A DNA stretch of 64,000 nucleotides from Phycisphaeraceae bacterium (lineage in GTDB: Bacteria > Planctomycetota > Phycisphaerae > Phycisphaerales > Phycisphaeraceae): contig JANQFR010000065.1 in the NCBI GenBank assembly GCA_028277745.1, positions 1-64,000 of the forward strand. Reading direction: 5' to 3'. Below the pieces are notes generated by a model that worked only from the letters and a program-made list of their open reading frames with translations, was not told where the DNA came from and ran no database searches. Positions 9,194 to 17,801 of the stretch are shown here, piece by piece (the stretch's first letter is position 1; each line of letters starts with the position of its first letter). The position numbers and the translations under genes were made by a program.

Positions 9194-9246
9194 ATAGCCG
9201 GGCCGCTACGCGGCCCCGGTCCAGGCGGGCGTCCCCCGCCGGCTAT
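9194..9246 (-). repeat. REPIN-like 53-bp double hairpin, copy A
   Basis: The ends ATAGCC and GGCTAT are inverted repeats. Inside are two hairpins, a GGGCCGC/GCGGCCC type and a GGCGGG/CCCGCC type, joined by a CTGGTCC-type linker. Copies B (48419-48470) and C (55143-55195) read the other way. This copy follows the ABC permease stop and lies next to a terminator for the facing gene. Confidence 0.85.
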
Positions 9247-9248
9247 TG

Positions 9249-9279
9249 AAAAAACCCCGATAGCGTTGCGCTATCGGGG
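9249..9279 (-). terminator. Rho-independent terminator of the small two-TM gene
   Basis: An 11-bp perfect stem (CCCCGATAGCG with its complement) and a TTG loop are followed, on the minus strand, by six T residues. It sits 34 bases after the stop codon of the minus-strand gene at 9313-9639. Confidence 0.85.
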
Positions 9280-9312
9280 CGAAGATGTTTGGGGAGTTGT
9301 AAGCCGGTCGTC

Positions 9313-9639
9313 TTACTCGACAGCGAGGGTCGCACGCACGGCCTGGTCGCGACGCTCACGGTTCGCGGTCCGGGCGGTGGCGAGGCCGCGGGCCGCGGCT
9401 TGGTAGCCGGCGATCAGCACGACGCCGGTCCACACCAGCAGATTCGCGGCCAGGAACGCGATCCACAGCCGGTGCAGCACGCCCACCTGGGCGAGCGTCA
9501 GGACCGAGATCGGCGCGAGCACGACGAACACGGCGCCGATCACTTTCAGCGTGCGGAACAGCGGGGTGTCGTCGAAAATCACTTCGGGGGTTTCAACAAT
9601 TTCCTCGGGGGCATCAACCTTGGTGACAGCTTCGGGCAT
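9313..9639 (-). CDS. Small two-TM membrane protein (unknown)
   Basis: The 108-aa product has an acidic N-terminal region (about residues 1-28), two hydrophobic segments (about 32-51 and 58-80) and a basic, Ala/Arg-rich C-terminal tail. The start at 9639 is supported by AAAGGAGCT about eight bases upstream; the longer frame to 9747 has no such site. It has its own promoter candidate, a leader of about 220 bases and a terminator, so it is a single-gene unit. No family is recognised. The strong signals around so short a gene suggest steady or conditional high expression. Confidence 0.75.
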   Translation of the reverse strand: MPEAVTKVDAPEEIVETPEVIFDDTPLFRTLKVIGAVFVVLAPISVLTLAQVGVLHRLWIAFLAANLLVWTGVVLIAGYQAAARGLATARTANRERRDQAVRATLAVE

Positions 9640-9862
9640 CGGAAATAGCTCCTTTTCGTTCGGCGCGGGGCTCGATCGGTTTCCGTGGCCGATCGAGTGG
9701 TTTTGGTGCGGAGATTGCCAGCTCAGCTCTTTGAGAGCGGCCTGCAAGCAATCCCTGCAGGAGGGCGGGAGGCCTGAACGTCAGGCCCGGGTATGGGGCT
9801 GGGTTTTGATGATCACGGCCTTGGCCGCGACCAAAACGGTAGGTTGACCTGATGGTCGGCAA
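9640..9862 (-). promoter_or_regulatory. Long structured 5' leader of the small membrane protein gene
   Basis: Between the predicted promoter and the start codon are about 220 transcribed bases with several perfect hairpins: CTCGATCGG with its complement at about 9673-9699, GGCCTGA/TCAGGCC at 9771-9787, and a CTGCAAG/CTGCAG-containing fold near 9742-9760. No reading frame with a ribosome site is visible. It could be an RNA regulator, an attenuator or merely an untranslated leader. Confidence 0.5.
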
Positions 9863-9892
9863 TTAATATGCCAACTCAGATCGTGGTGTCAA
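9863..9892 (-). promoter_or_regulatory. Sigma-70-type promoter
   Basis: On the minus strand, TTGACA (9892-9887, a full match to the -35 consensus) is followed by an 18-base spacer and TATTAA (9868-9863). This is the best housekeeping promoter I found in the window. Confidence 0.65.
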
Positions 9893-10076
9893 GTAAACTG
9901 TCGGCTTGATCGGGGGAAAACTCCCCTGAAACCCACGAAATCTTCGATTTTTACCGGATTTCAACACCCCACCGTTTATTTAGCCGACGCAAGCCGGCGT
10001 GATTTGCTGCGGTTTTGTCTGCCTAAGGTTTCGGCGCCAGGCAGGCGGCGCCCGCCCGGCGCGCAGCGAGGGCCGT
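9893..10076. other. Non-coding remainder of the 9640-10076 gap
   Basis: No supported gene. Near 9980-10002 is TTTAGCCG followed by a GCCG/CGGC hairpin, which resembles half of the TTTAGCC-bounded repeat at 47444-47496. The rest shows only GC-rich inverted segments after the Sua5 stop codon. Confidence 0.4.
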
Positions 10077-11063
10077 CTACAGGCTGGCCCGTCGCAGGCG
10101 ATCGTTGATCGCCCGTCCCAGCCCTCGGTCGGGGACCCGCACCGCCACGATCGCATCCAACCCCGCCTCATCCAGCCGCCGCATTGCGGCAAACAGCCGA
10201 GCCGCCGCCCCCGCCAGGTCGTCCGCCCCGCCCAGGTCCTCGACCGCCGCCCACCCCCCGCCGGGCTCGGCGTCCAGCGCCAGCAGCCCCACCCGCGCGC
10301 CCAGCCCCGCCGGGTCCAGGCCCGCCGCATCCTCCACCATCACCAGCCGGGTCCCCGGGGCGTAGTGCCGCTCCAGCATCCCCGGCGAGGCCCGACCCTC
10401 CTCGGCTTCATCTCCCCCCTGTTTCGGCCTGGCGACCGCCACGGCCCGGCCCAGCACCGCCTCGATCGCCTCCACCGCGACGCCCCCCAGCCGCAGCACC
10501 ACCGGCTCGCCCGTCAGCGACACCACCGTCGACTCCACCCCCGTCGCGCACGGCCCCCCGTCCAGCACGCCCACCGCGTCGCCGAACTCCGCCCGCACGT
10601 GCTGGGCTGTGGTCGGGCTGATCCGCCCGAACCGGTTTGCCGACGGCGCCGCGATCGGCGTCTGCGCCGCCGCGATCAGCGCCTGCGCCGTCTCGTGGCC
10701 CGGCCGCCGCACCCCCACCGTCCCCAGCCCCGCGGTCACCAGGTCCGGCACCGCCTCCCGCTTGGGCAGCACCAGCGTCAGCGGTCCCGGCCAGAACGCC
10801 TCCGCCAGCCGGCGGGCCTCGGCCGGGAACGCCGACGCGACCGTCTCCACGTCGGCCGTCTCCGCGACGTGGACGATCAGCGGATCGAACCGCGGCCGGC
10901 CCTTGAGCTCAAACACCCGGGCCACGGCCCGCTCGTTGAACGCGTCCGCCCCCAGGCCGTACACCGTCTCGGTGGGGAACGCCACGACCCCGCCTGCGCG
11001 GAGCTGCGCCGCCGCCTCGGCGACGCCCGGCATGGTCACACGCTCGGGACGGGGATCAGCCAT
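10077..11063 (-). CDS. sua5: L-threonylcarbamoyladenylate synthase, two-domain Sua5 type
   Basis: Makes threonylcarbamoyl-AMP from Thr, bicarbonate and ATP for the universal t6A37 tRNA modification. The 328-aa product has the YrdC domain at about residues 12-200 (PTETVYGLGADAF, the KGRP motif, SANRFGRISPTTA, STVVSL) and a C-terminal Sua5 domain of about 90 residues after a linker that begins near PGMLERHYAPG. The length is typical of Sua5 rather than single-domain TsaC. ATG 11063 fits the family start; an ATG-type frame to 11120 would add 19 residues rich in Gly/Trp. The partner genes tsaB, tsaD and tsaE are not in the window. Confidence 0.92.
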   Translation of the reverse strand: MADPRPERVTMPGVAEAAAQLRAGGVVAFPTETVYGLGADAFNERAVARVFELKGRPRFDPLIVHVAETADVETVASAFPAEARRLAEAFWPGPLTLVLPKREAVPDLVTAGLGTVGVRRPGHETAQALIAAAQTPIAAPSANRFGRISPTTAQHVRAEFGDAVGVLDGGPCATGVESTVVSLTGEPVVLRLGGVAVEAIEAVLGRAVAVARPKQGGDEAEEGRASPGMLERHYAPGTRLVMVEDAAGLDPAGLGARVGLLALDAEPGGGWAAVEDLGGADDLAGAAARLFAAMRRLDEAGLDAIVAVRVPDRGLGRAINDRLRRASL

Positions 11064-11183
11064 CGCCCGGCATGGTATCGCACCCCAACCCCACCGGCCG
11101 GCCGCGGCGTCATTTGACATCCCGACGCCGCGCGTCAGAATCCGCGCGGGTCCGCCTTTCTCTAATCACGCAAGGAGCAACCG

Positions 11184-11735
11184 ATGTCAGAACAGGAAAA
11201 CGCCGCGCCTCAGCAGATCAAGACCGGCGGGACGGTCGCCGTGGTCATCGGCGTGGGCCTGATCGTCGTGGGCGCTTTGGCGATCATCCTGCCCGTCGCC
11301 GCGTCGGTGACCTCGGTGGTGGTGGTGGGCTGGCTGATGATCATCGCCGCCGCCTGCGCGGCGGGGATGGCGATGTCCGGCGGGGGGTGGTGGAAGCTGC
11401 TCGTGGCGGCCTTGTACCTCGCGGCGGGCATCTTCCTGATCTTCGACCCGCGCGAGGGGGCGCTCGTGTTGACGCTGCTGCTCGCGGCGTTCTTCCTGGT
11501 CGAGGGCGTGCTCAAGACCATCGCCGCGTTTCAGGTCAAGCCCGAGCGCGGCTGGGGCTGGGCGCTGGTCAGCGGCATCGCGTCGATCGTGCTGGGCGGG
11601 CTGATCTTCGCCGAGTGGCCCAGCAGCGCCGTGTGGGCGATCGGTTTGCTGGTGGGCATCAACCTGATGCTGACCGGCTTCACGATGACCGCGGTGAGCG
11701 GCGCCCCCGCTGAGCGACCCGAAAGCCGGTCCTGA
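11184..11735 (+). CDS. HdeD-like (DUF308) membrane protein
   Basis: The 183-aa product is almost all hydrophobic: about six segments between residues 18 and 172, with the paired arrangement seen in the HdeD/DUF308 family. In enteric bacteria HdeD supports acid resistance at high cell density, but most family members have no tested role. AAGGAG lies eight bases before the ATG. The gene is alone, convergent with the beta-helix gene downstream and divergent from sua5. Confidence 0.8.
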   Translation: MSEQENAAPQQIKTGGTVAVVIGVGLIVVGALAIILPVAASVTSVVVVGWLMIIAAACAAGMAMSGGGWWKLLVAALYLAAGIFLIFDPREGALVLTLLLAAFFLVEGVLKTIAAFQVKPERGWGWALVSGIASIVLGGLIFAEWPSSAVWAIGLLVGINLMLTGFTMTAVSGAPAERPESRS

Positions 11736-11774
11736 AAACGCCGCAGGCGGCCGAAGGTCCGGATCTCGGTTTTG

Positions 11775-14651
11775 CTACGGAGAAACCGCCCCGTCGAACC
11801 GGCCGCGGACGCCCACGCGCCACCCGTCGTGGCCGACCGGGATCGCGCCGACGTCGCCGGGGCCGCTGCCGCGTAAGGGGTCCGGCCAGCCGGCGGGGAT
11901 CGCGACGGCGGCCCCGGCGGCGGGGCTGTCGCTGCGGAGGCGGTAGTCGTTGTGTTCACGCCAGTCGGCCTCCAGCCGAACGAAGCGCGGGTCCGCGCAC
12001 TGATCATGTTGCGCCCGATACGGCGTCGGGTCGGACTTACTGGCCAACTCAACCAGATCGGCCAGAGGGTTCGGGCCGGCGGGGTCGGTTTGATCAGGGT
12101 AAATGAGCTTTCGCGGAAACGCGGGGACGTTCAGCGGCTCGTCGCGGAGCGTCTTGTTGACCATGGCGTGGATCTTTTCCAGATCGCCGCCCTCGGCGAG
12201 GCTCCAGTGCAGGTTGCCGTCGAGCATCAGGGCGTATCCGCGGCTGCCCACAAAGCTCCCCACCGGCCGCTCCACCTGGACGATGATGTTGTTCAGCACC
12301 GCGCGGGCCGTCTCCTTCATGTGGCCGCCCCAGCCATGCGCGTAGAAACTGCGGAAGGCGGGCTCCCGGGCGATGATCGTGTTCTGGTAGAAAAACATCG
12401 GCTCCCAGATCGGGCTGCCGTGGTCGCCCACGCTGCGGCCGAAGCTCGCCAGTTCCTGGGGCTCGTCCGCGCCCCTGGGCTGGCCGGCAAGCACGGGCCG
12501 GCGGAAGTCGAGGACGTTGCGGAAGATCCAGACCCCGGCCCCCGTGACAATGCCGTCGTCGGTCGTGGTCTGCCGCCCGTGCCCGACCCCGAACGCGAAC
12601 ATGGTCAGGCTGCGTGAAAGCCGGTTCTGGTAGACCAGCATCGGGCCGCCGGGCATGTCGCCGAGGTTGCTGGCGGTGGCGGTGAGGAACAGGCCGTCGT
12701 CGGTAAGGTTGTCCAGCAGGTTGTGATGAAACCGCACGTTGGTGACGTTCCCGAGGAACACGCCGTCGACGGAATCGGTGAATTCGCAGTACGCCAGTTC
12801 AAAGTCGCTGTTGCTTGTGGGTTTCCACCCGCTCGCGTTGAAGATCCTCGACTCCATCGAGCGATACTTCAGGCTGGAGCGGAACGTCCAGGGCGCGCTG
12901 ATGCCGCGGAACGCGCAGTGGATTGCGCGGAGGCCCTGGGTGTATTCGACCTGGACGCAGGTGGAGCCGCCGTACACGGTCAGCCCGTCCAGCTCGATGT
13001 CGGCCGCCGCGGAGATCGCCAGGGCCGCTATGCGTGAGCCGCGCAGCACCAGGTCTTGCAGTCGGATGTGGCGCACACCAACGATCCTCATCGGTGAGGC
13101 GGCGTAGCCGATCACCAGGGGGACGCGGCGCGGATCGGTTTCACCCCGGTAGTTGTCCTCGTGGAGGCCGGGTAACTGCGTGTGCGCCAGCCGGCAGTGG
13201 ATCCGCTGGGTTTCGGGGTTGTACCAGATGCCCGGACCGCAGTAGATGCTCTGCTCGTCCTTCATTTTGAGCTTGATGTTCCAGTACGGGTTATCGCTGC
13301 GAAGATCGCTCAGGAAGCGATAGCCCTGCAACGGGATCATCGAATCGGCGAAGTTGCCCAGCAGATTGGCCACGGTGGGTTTCGTACCGAGCCCCGGGTA
13401 GAGTGCGGTCGACCGGAACTCGCCCTCGGCGCCGTCGGGGACGGGCTCCCAAGCGGTTTCGTGGTTCTCGTTGAATTCGCGCAGGCCGCCGTCGATCACC
13501 GCCAGCTCGCCCGGATAGCTGCGGACCGTGATCGGCCGGCCCGGCTCGCCGGAACGCGACAGGATGATGTGCTCGTAGTAGACGCCTCCGCGCAGGTACA
13601 GGGTGTCACCGGGCTCCAACTGATCGACCGCGTGCTGAACCGTGCGCCACGGTGACTCCAGTGAGCCGTCGACGTCGTCGCGGCCGTTTTGCGCGTCGAC
13701 GAACCGCGCCGGCCCGTCGGCCATCGGGCGGTCGGACGGCGTCGGCAGGGGCCGCGTCGGCGGGTGCGAGCGGATGGATGCGGGGTCCGGCGTGGCCGGC
13801 AACTCGACGATCAGGTTGTCCGGCAGTTCATAGGGATTATCGAACAGCATCCGCTCCGGGAGCGGCGGCGGGTTATTGGGGAAAAGGTCCGCCGCGATGT
13901 TTTCCAGGATGCGCACCTGATCGTTGAAGACCCGTTCCCGCTCCGGCTCGATCCGCGTGCGGCCGGGGGGGCGGGAGGAGTAAACATTCCACGTGATGAA
14001 GATCATCTGCCCGTCGCCGGATCGGACGTGATGCAGAAACGTCCGATTGGGCATGACCTCGATCAGCGATCGGCCCCGGCTGTAAAACATCGACGCGCTG
14101 TTGCGCACGGTGAGCCAGGCGGAGGTGTCCCTGCCCTTCAGATGGCTCACCCAGGGGTGGCTGAAATCGATGCGCGGCCCACCTTCTTTGCGCGGCGAGG
14201 TCCCGATCATCCGTTCCAGGAACGCCCGGCCGTGCTCGGTGTTAAAAGACCACCAGCCGTTGCGGATCAGGATGAACGTTCCGCCGTTATCAATAAACGA
14301 CGACAGCCGCTCGAGGTCATCGGGGTCAAACGCGTGTTTTTCGTGTCGCGCGTGCTGAAGCGACCCGTCCAGCACGATCACGCCGTAGTCGGGGTAGCGC
14401 TGCGTATCGATCCAGCCGGTCACCCGGTCCACCACGACGCCGCGCGGCTTGAGGGCTTCGGCGAGGATCGGCGCGGTGTAGCCGTGATAGCCCATCATCA
14501 CGCCGATGCGGTTGGAAGGCGCCGGCACCGCCGAGGCGTTGTCCGCGAACGCCCGAGCTGCTGGCCAGGTCTGTAAAACAGCGATTGCGGAGAGAAAAAA
14601 ACAACGGGCGATGGTTCCCCAATCCGTTTGTCGCATCACAAGCATTCCCAT
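11775..14651 (-). CDS. Secreted right-handed beta-helix protein with N-terminal amidotransferase-like domain
   Basis: The 958-aa product starts with a signal peptide (hydrophobic core about 16-30, likely cut after ARAFA). Residues about 45-270 (IGVMMGYHG, GVIVLDGSLQHARHE, SFIDNGGTFILIRNG) look like a class I glutamine amidotransferase/ThuA-like fold. From about 315 comes a DUF1565-type start (FVDAQNGRDDVDGS, TLYLRGGVYYEHI, ITVRSYPGELAVIDGG) and a long parallel beta-helix typical of polysaccharide lyases and epimerases. The helix half is clearly paralogous to the 19035-21047 product. It is the last gene of the LacI-pseudopilin-GH172 operon, 6 bases after the GH172-type gene. It likely acts on an extracellular polysaccharide. 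ATG codons at 14645 and 14636 are alternative starts. Confidence 0.82.
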   Translation of the reverse strand: MGMLVMRQTDWGTIARCFFLSAIAVLQTWPAARAFADNASAVPAPSNRIGVMMGYHGYTAPILAEALKPRGVVVDRVTGWIDTQRYPDYGVIVLDGSLQHARHEKHAFDPDDLERLSSFIDNGGTFILIRNGWWSFNTEHGRAFLERMIGTSPRKEGGPRIDFSHPWVSHLKGRDTSAWLTVRNSASMFYSRGRSLIEVMPNRTFLHHVRSGDGQMIFITWNVYSSRPPGRTRIEPERERVFNDQVRILENIAADLFPNNPPPLPERMLFDNPYELPDNLIVELPATPDPASIRSHPPTRPLPTPSDRPMADGPARFVDAQNGRDDVDGSLESPWRTVQHAVDQLEPGDTLYLRGGVYYEHIILSRSGEPGRPITVRSYPGELAVIDGGLREFNENHETAWEPVPDGAEGEFRSTALYPGLGTKPTVANLLGNFADSMIPLQGYRFLSDLRSDNPYWNIKLKMKDEQSIYCGPGIWYNPETQRIHCRLAHTQLPGLHEDNYRGETDPRRVPLVIGYAASPMRIVGVRHIRLQDLVLRGSRIAALAISAAADIELDGLTVYGGSTCVQVEYTQGLRAIHCAFRGISAPWTFRSSLKYRSMESRIFNASGWKPTSNSDFELAYCEFTDSVDGVFLGNVTNVRFHHNLLDNLTDDGLFLTATASNLGDMPGGPMLVYQNRLSRSLTMFAFGVGHGRQTTTDDGIVTGAGVWIFRNVLDFRRPVLAGQPRGADEPQELASFGRSVGDHGSPIWEPMFFYQNTIIAREPAFRSFYAHGWGGHMKETARAVLNNIIVQVERPVGSFVGSRGYALMLDGNLHWSLAEGGDLEKIHAMVNKTLRDEPLNVPAFPRKLIYPDQTDPAGPNPLADLVELASKSDPTPYRAQHDQCADPRFVRLEADWREHNDYRLRSDSPAAGAAVAIPAGWPDPLRGSGPGDVGAIPVGHDGWRVGVRGRFDGAVSP

Positions 14652-14657
14652 CTCTGT

Positions 14658-16220
14658 TCAAAGGTTAGACGCGGGTTCCTGAGGTTTCAGCGGCGCCCCG
14701 TCGGGCGCGAGGGCGGAGAACGCGAACGCCCAGCCGCCGTGAGTGCTGCCGAAGGTGTTGGAGAGTTTGACGGTCAGGTCGTTGGCGCCGGCGCGCAGGT
14801 TGATGTCGATTTCACATGGCCGGAACGCCTTGTGTTCGCCGAGGTCGTGCGGTTCGCCGTTGACCCGTAGAACCAGATGGTCATCCCACGCCAGCCGGAC
14901 GCGTGCTTTCATGACGCCGGGGGAGACAAGCGTGCAGCGCGCCACCGCCGCCGCCGGGTGCGTCAACGCCGCCCCGCGTATCGCGGCGCGGAAGACGTGA
15001 TTGAAATCAACGAATCCCCGCAGCGATGGATAGCGCACCCAATGCGCTTGATCGCGCCCCAACTCCCGTGAGCGCTCGTTGCGGTAGGGCGAATCGCCCG
15101 GGTGGCCGGCGTCGTAAGCCTGCTGGGGCTGGAAGGCCGATTCCGGCGGCAGTGTCTCGTTCATCGCCGCGCCGTCCCGAAGATCGAACGGGCCGCACAG
15201 TTGCCACACGCCGTCGTCGGGCAGGGGCAGGTCGTGCGTGCCGCCGGGCAGCTCGCTGCCGGGGACCAGGCCCTCCCACGACGGCATCGTGAAAAATGGG
15301 CGCACCGCCCCGGCCTGGAGCCAGTAAGCGGTGGAGCAGATGTCGTTGCGCATGCAGCCGAAGCGGAGATGGAGCGATTCTCGGAAACAGACTTCATCGG
15401 GGACGAACCAGCGGTAGCCGACCACGCGCGGCGCCGGCCGGGCCTCGCCCACGTCTTCGTGCGTGTAATACGGCATGCCCTCGTAAAGGTGCGAATCGAC
15501 CGGGTGGAGGTTGCCCCCGAAGCCGACGCCGAACACGTCCTCGCCCCCGACCCCGCGCAGATACGCCGGCCGGTCGCCGCCGCCGTCGACGTAGATGTTG
15601 TCGCCGCCGCCGTGCGACCAGCGGTCGACGTTGTCGATCAGGCGCAGGCCGTATGCGAAACCGATCAGCCGCCCCGGCCCGTCGGCGTCCAGCAGCAGGT
15701 AGTCGTGGTCGTAGCGTTCGGTTGGGTTCTCTCGGCGCCAGCGGCAGCAGAACCGCATCGGTTCTTCGAGCGCCGCGTGCGGGTATCGGCTCCAGTCCGC
15801 CTGGAGGTAGACCTGGTTCTGTTCGACGCCCGCGTTGAATTCGATCCGCGCGGAACGCGCGAACGGCATCGGGAAAAAACAGTTGTACCCGTTCCATGCC
15901 TTTACGGAGAGGAAGGCGGAATTGATGTCGTAGTACGGCTCGCCGTGCATGACGCCGAAGAAATCGCCGACCGGCGCCTCGACGTGCGGCGTGTCGTGGT
16001 CGTCGAAGTAGATGCGGATGATGATCTTGCGGTTCGCCATCGGCAGCAGCTTCGGATGACGCAGCACGCAACTGATCCGCCGGATGCACCCGGGCCCGTC
16101 CAATTCGGCGAGCACCTTCCGCTCACCGGGTTCGATCAGGCTGACGATGCTCACCCGATCGGGGATCGGGTCGGCAGGAAGATTCAGATCGAGGGATGGG
16201 TTCACGTGTGGGCTCAACAA
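14658..16220 (-). CDS. DUF2961 / GH172-family glycoside hydrolase
   Basis: The 520-aa product shows the DUF2961 pattern: DGPGCIRRISCV near residues 41-52, RIYFDDHDTPHVEAPVGDFFG near 69-89, then NCFFPMPFARSARIEF and YWLQAG later. DUF2961 proteins were reclassified as GH172, which includes difructose-anhydride and D-arabinan-acting alpha-furanosidases; this is family knowledge and the substrate here is unknown. No signal peptide is apparent, so it may act in the cytoplasm or periplasm after export by another route. It lies between the pseudopilin pair and the beta-helix gene in one minus-strand operon. A C-terminal extension of about 120 residues (from about 400) has a jelly-roll-like look. Confidence 0.82.
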   Translation of the reverse strand: MLSPHVNPSLDLNLPADPIPDRVSIVSLIEPGERKVLAELDGPGCIRRISCVLRHPKLLPMANRKIIIRIYFDDHDTPHVEAPVGDFFGVMHGEPYYDINSAFLSVKAWNGYNCFFPMPFARSARIEFNAGVEQNQVYLQADWSRYPHAALEEPMRFCCRWRRENPTERYDHDYLLLDADGPGRLIGFAYGLRLIDNVDRWSHGGGDNIYVDGGGDRPAYLRGVGGEDVFGVGFGGNLHPVDSHLYEGMPYYTHEDVGEARPAPRVVGYRWFVPDEVCFRESLHLRFGCMRNDICSTAYWLQAGAVRPFFTMPSWEGLVPGSELPGGTHDLPLPDDGVWQLCGPFDLRDGAAMNETLPPESAFQPQQAYDAGHPGDSPYRNERSRELGRDQAHWVRYPSLRGFVDFNHVFRAAIRGAALTHPAAAVARCTLVSPGVMKARVRLAWDDHLVLRVNGEPHDLGEHKAFRPCEIDINLRAGANDLTVKLSNTFGSTHGGWAFAFSALAPDGAPLKPQEPASNL

Positions 16221-16358
16221 ATCGGGGGTGGCAAACTTTCGGACGAAGATGCGCCCGGCCTCATTAACTCGTCTTCATACTAACAAGGCCGATGGCCGCA
16301 TTGACGCCTATTTCACTCGCTTCTGTTGAGCTTAAAACAACGTTGCACAGGATGATGG

Positions 16359-17051
16359 TCAATAACTGACGAAGACCCATGGATAGTGATCGGTTCCCCA
16401 GAAAAGGATGCCGTTGTATGGAGAGCCTTCCGGCATCCACCCGAATTTCTCGACGTTTCGCCACTGCGGAACCTCGCGGTCTTTGAGATAAGCAACATGC
16501 TGATCAAGGAACAATATGTTGACGGTGCCCCCGGGATGCCCGTACCACATATACGAATTGGGCGCAACCGTGGAGGTGTTATACGTGACCCGCTCTTCTA
16601 TGCCTCGGCTGTTGCTGGTCCCTTCACCGTGAAACAGACGATCGGAAGGCGCGCCGTTCAGTTCGGTTTGGAAGATGTCGTGATACCGTCTTATGCTGAT
16701 GCTTGTGCCGTAGTAAAACCCAGGCTCCTCAGCGGCGGGGCACCCCATTTTTTTCTTGATGCGATCGAAATCAGGAAACGCCATGTAGCCCGGTAGTTTT
16801 CTGTACCACAAGCTTTCCCATCCAGCCACAACCCCGTCGTAATCTTGAGCGTAAAGCGCCCTCGCCAGCCCGAGTTGTTTGAGGTTGCTGGCGCATTGCG
16901 TCTGTCTCGCGGCGTCACGGGCCTGTTTCAGCGCCGGCAGTAAAATTGCAATTAATAGCGCGGTGATGGCAATCACGACGAGCAGTTCAACCAGGGTAAA
17001 AGCGAGCCGTTCTCTACACCCCGCTTCGTTTCGATGAGCCGAGCATTGCAT
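16359..17051 (-). CDS. Type II secretion-like pseudopilin, copy 2
   Basis: The 230-aa product has a basic leader, then the prepilin motif with cleavage expected between Ala17 and Phe18 ([13 protein letters not shown]), a long hydrophobic helix and a globular tail. After the helix comes [21 protein letters not shown], broken here at its ends, which is the start of the DUF1559/H-X9-DG type seen in planctomycetes. A late [13 protein letters not shown] matches the H-X9-DG region. It is about as long as, and clearly homologous to, the gene just upstream (17109-17801). The usual Gly at -1 is replaced by Ala. No ribosome site is visible. Confidence 0.85.
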   Translation of the reverse strand: MQCSAHRNEAGCRERLAFTLVELLVVIAITALLIAILLPALKQARDAARQTQCASNLKQLGLARALYAQDYDGVVAGWESLWYRKLPGYMAFPDFDRIKKKMGCPAAEEPGFYYGTSISIRRYHDIFQTELNGAPSDRLFHGEGTSNSRGIEERVTYNTSTVAPNSYMWYGHPGGTVNILFLDQHVAYLKDREVPQWRNVEKFGWMPEGSPYNGILFWGTDHYPWVFVSY

Positions 17052-17108
17052 AGTTTATTCTTTAGTCAGGTATTTCAGGAAATTTTTGCAGGCGATTATC
17101 AAGCAGTA

Positions 17109-17801
17109 TTAATTGACCCATGGATACGCATCTTCACTCCAGAAAAGCGAAGACAAGTAAGGCGCTCGTCGGCCCATCCAGAGGACTTCGAGATGACGCC
17201 AGGCCGGCACCTCGACGTCCTGCATCGCCTGCACATGCAGGTCAAGAAAAATGACGTTGGCCCTGTCGCCGGTGTGCTGATACCAGAGTGATGAGTTGGG
17301 GGCGACGCCGCTGGTGCTGCGGGATACGATCGTGTTGTCAGCCCATGGCCTGCCGGGTCTCAGGCCGTTTTCGCCGTTGAGCAGCCGGTGGGCGGGCGCC
17401 CCCTTTTGTGCCTGGGTTTTATGGATGTCGGGATACCATTGCATGTTATGGCTTGTGCCGTAATAGAACCTGATCAGTTCTCTTGAAGGGCATACGGTTT
17501 CTTCTCGCATGGTGGCGTAGTCGGAATACCCCATGTACGGATGGATGCTGTCATGCCACTGAACCCGCCACCCCTTTACCCTGCCGTTGTAGTCTTCGGC
17601 GTAAATGATCCTGGCGAGGCCGATCTGCCTCAGATTGCTGGCGCACTGCGCTTGCCTCGCCAGTTCCCGCCCCTGCGTGATCACCGGCAGAATCAGCGCG
17701 ATCAGCAGTGAGGTGATGGCGATCACCACAAGCAATTCGACCAATGTAAATCCGCCATTCCCGCAACGTCTGGCCTCAATTCCTCCGGCGCCATGTTTCA
17801 T
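17109..17801 (-). CDS. Type II secretion-like pseudopilin, copy 1
   Basis: The 230-aa product has the canonical prepilin signal with cleavage expected between Gly17 and Phe18 ([15 protein letters not shown]). [19 protein letters not shown] follows the helix, and [13 protein letters not shown] is the H-X9-DG-like end. Start 17801 is chosen because AGAGGAAG lies seven bases upstream; the frame runs open to 17843. The start lies 26 bases inside the lacI gene, so the two are probably translationally coupled. Prepilin-type proteins of this sort are abundant in planctomycetes; a role at the cell surface or in secretion is inferred. Confidence 0.87.
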   Translation of the reverse strand: MKHGAGGIEARRCGNGGFTLVELLVVIAITSLLIALILPVITQGRELARQAQCASNLRQIGLARIIYAEDYNGRVKGWRVQWHDSIHPYMGYSDYATMREETVCPSRELIRFYYGTSHNMQWYPDIHKTQAQKGAPAHRLLNGENGLRPGRPWADNTIVSRSTSGVAPNSSLWYQHTGDRANVIFLDLHVQAMQDVEVPAWRHLEVLWMGRRAPYLSSLFWSEDAYPWVN

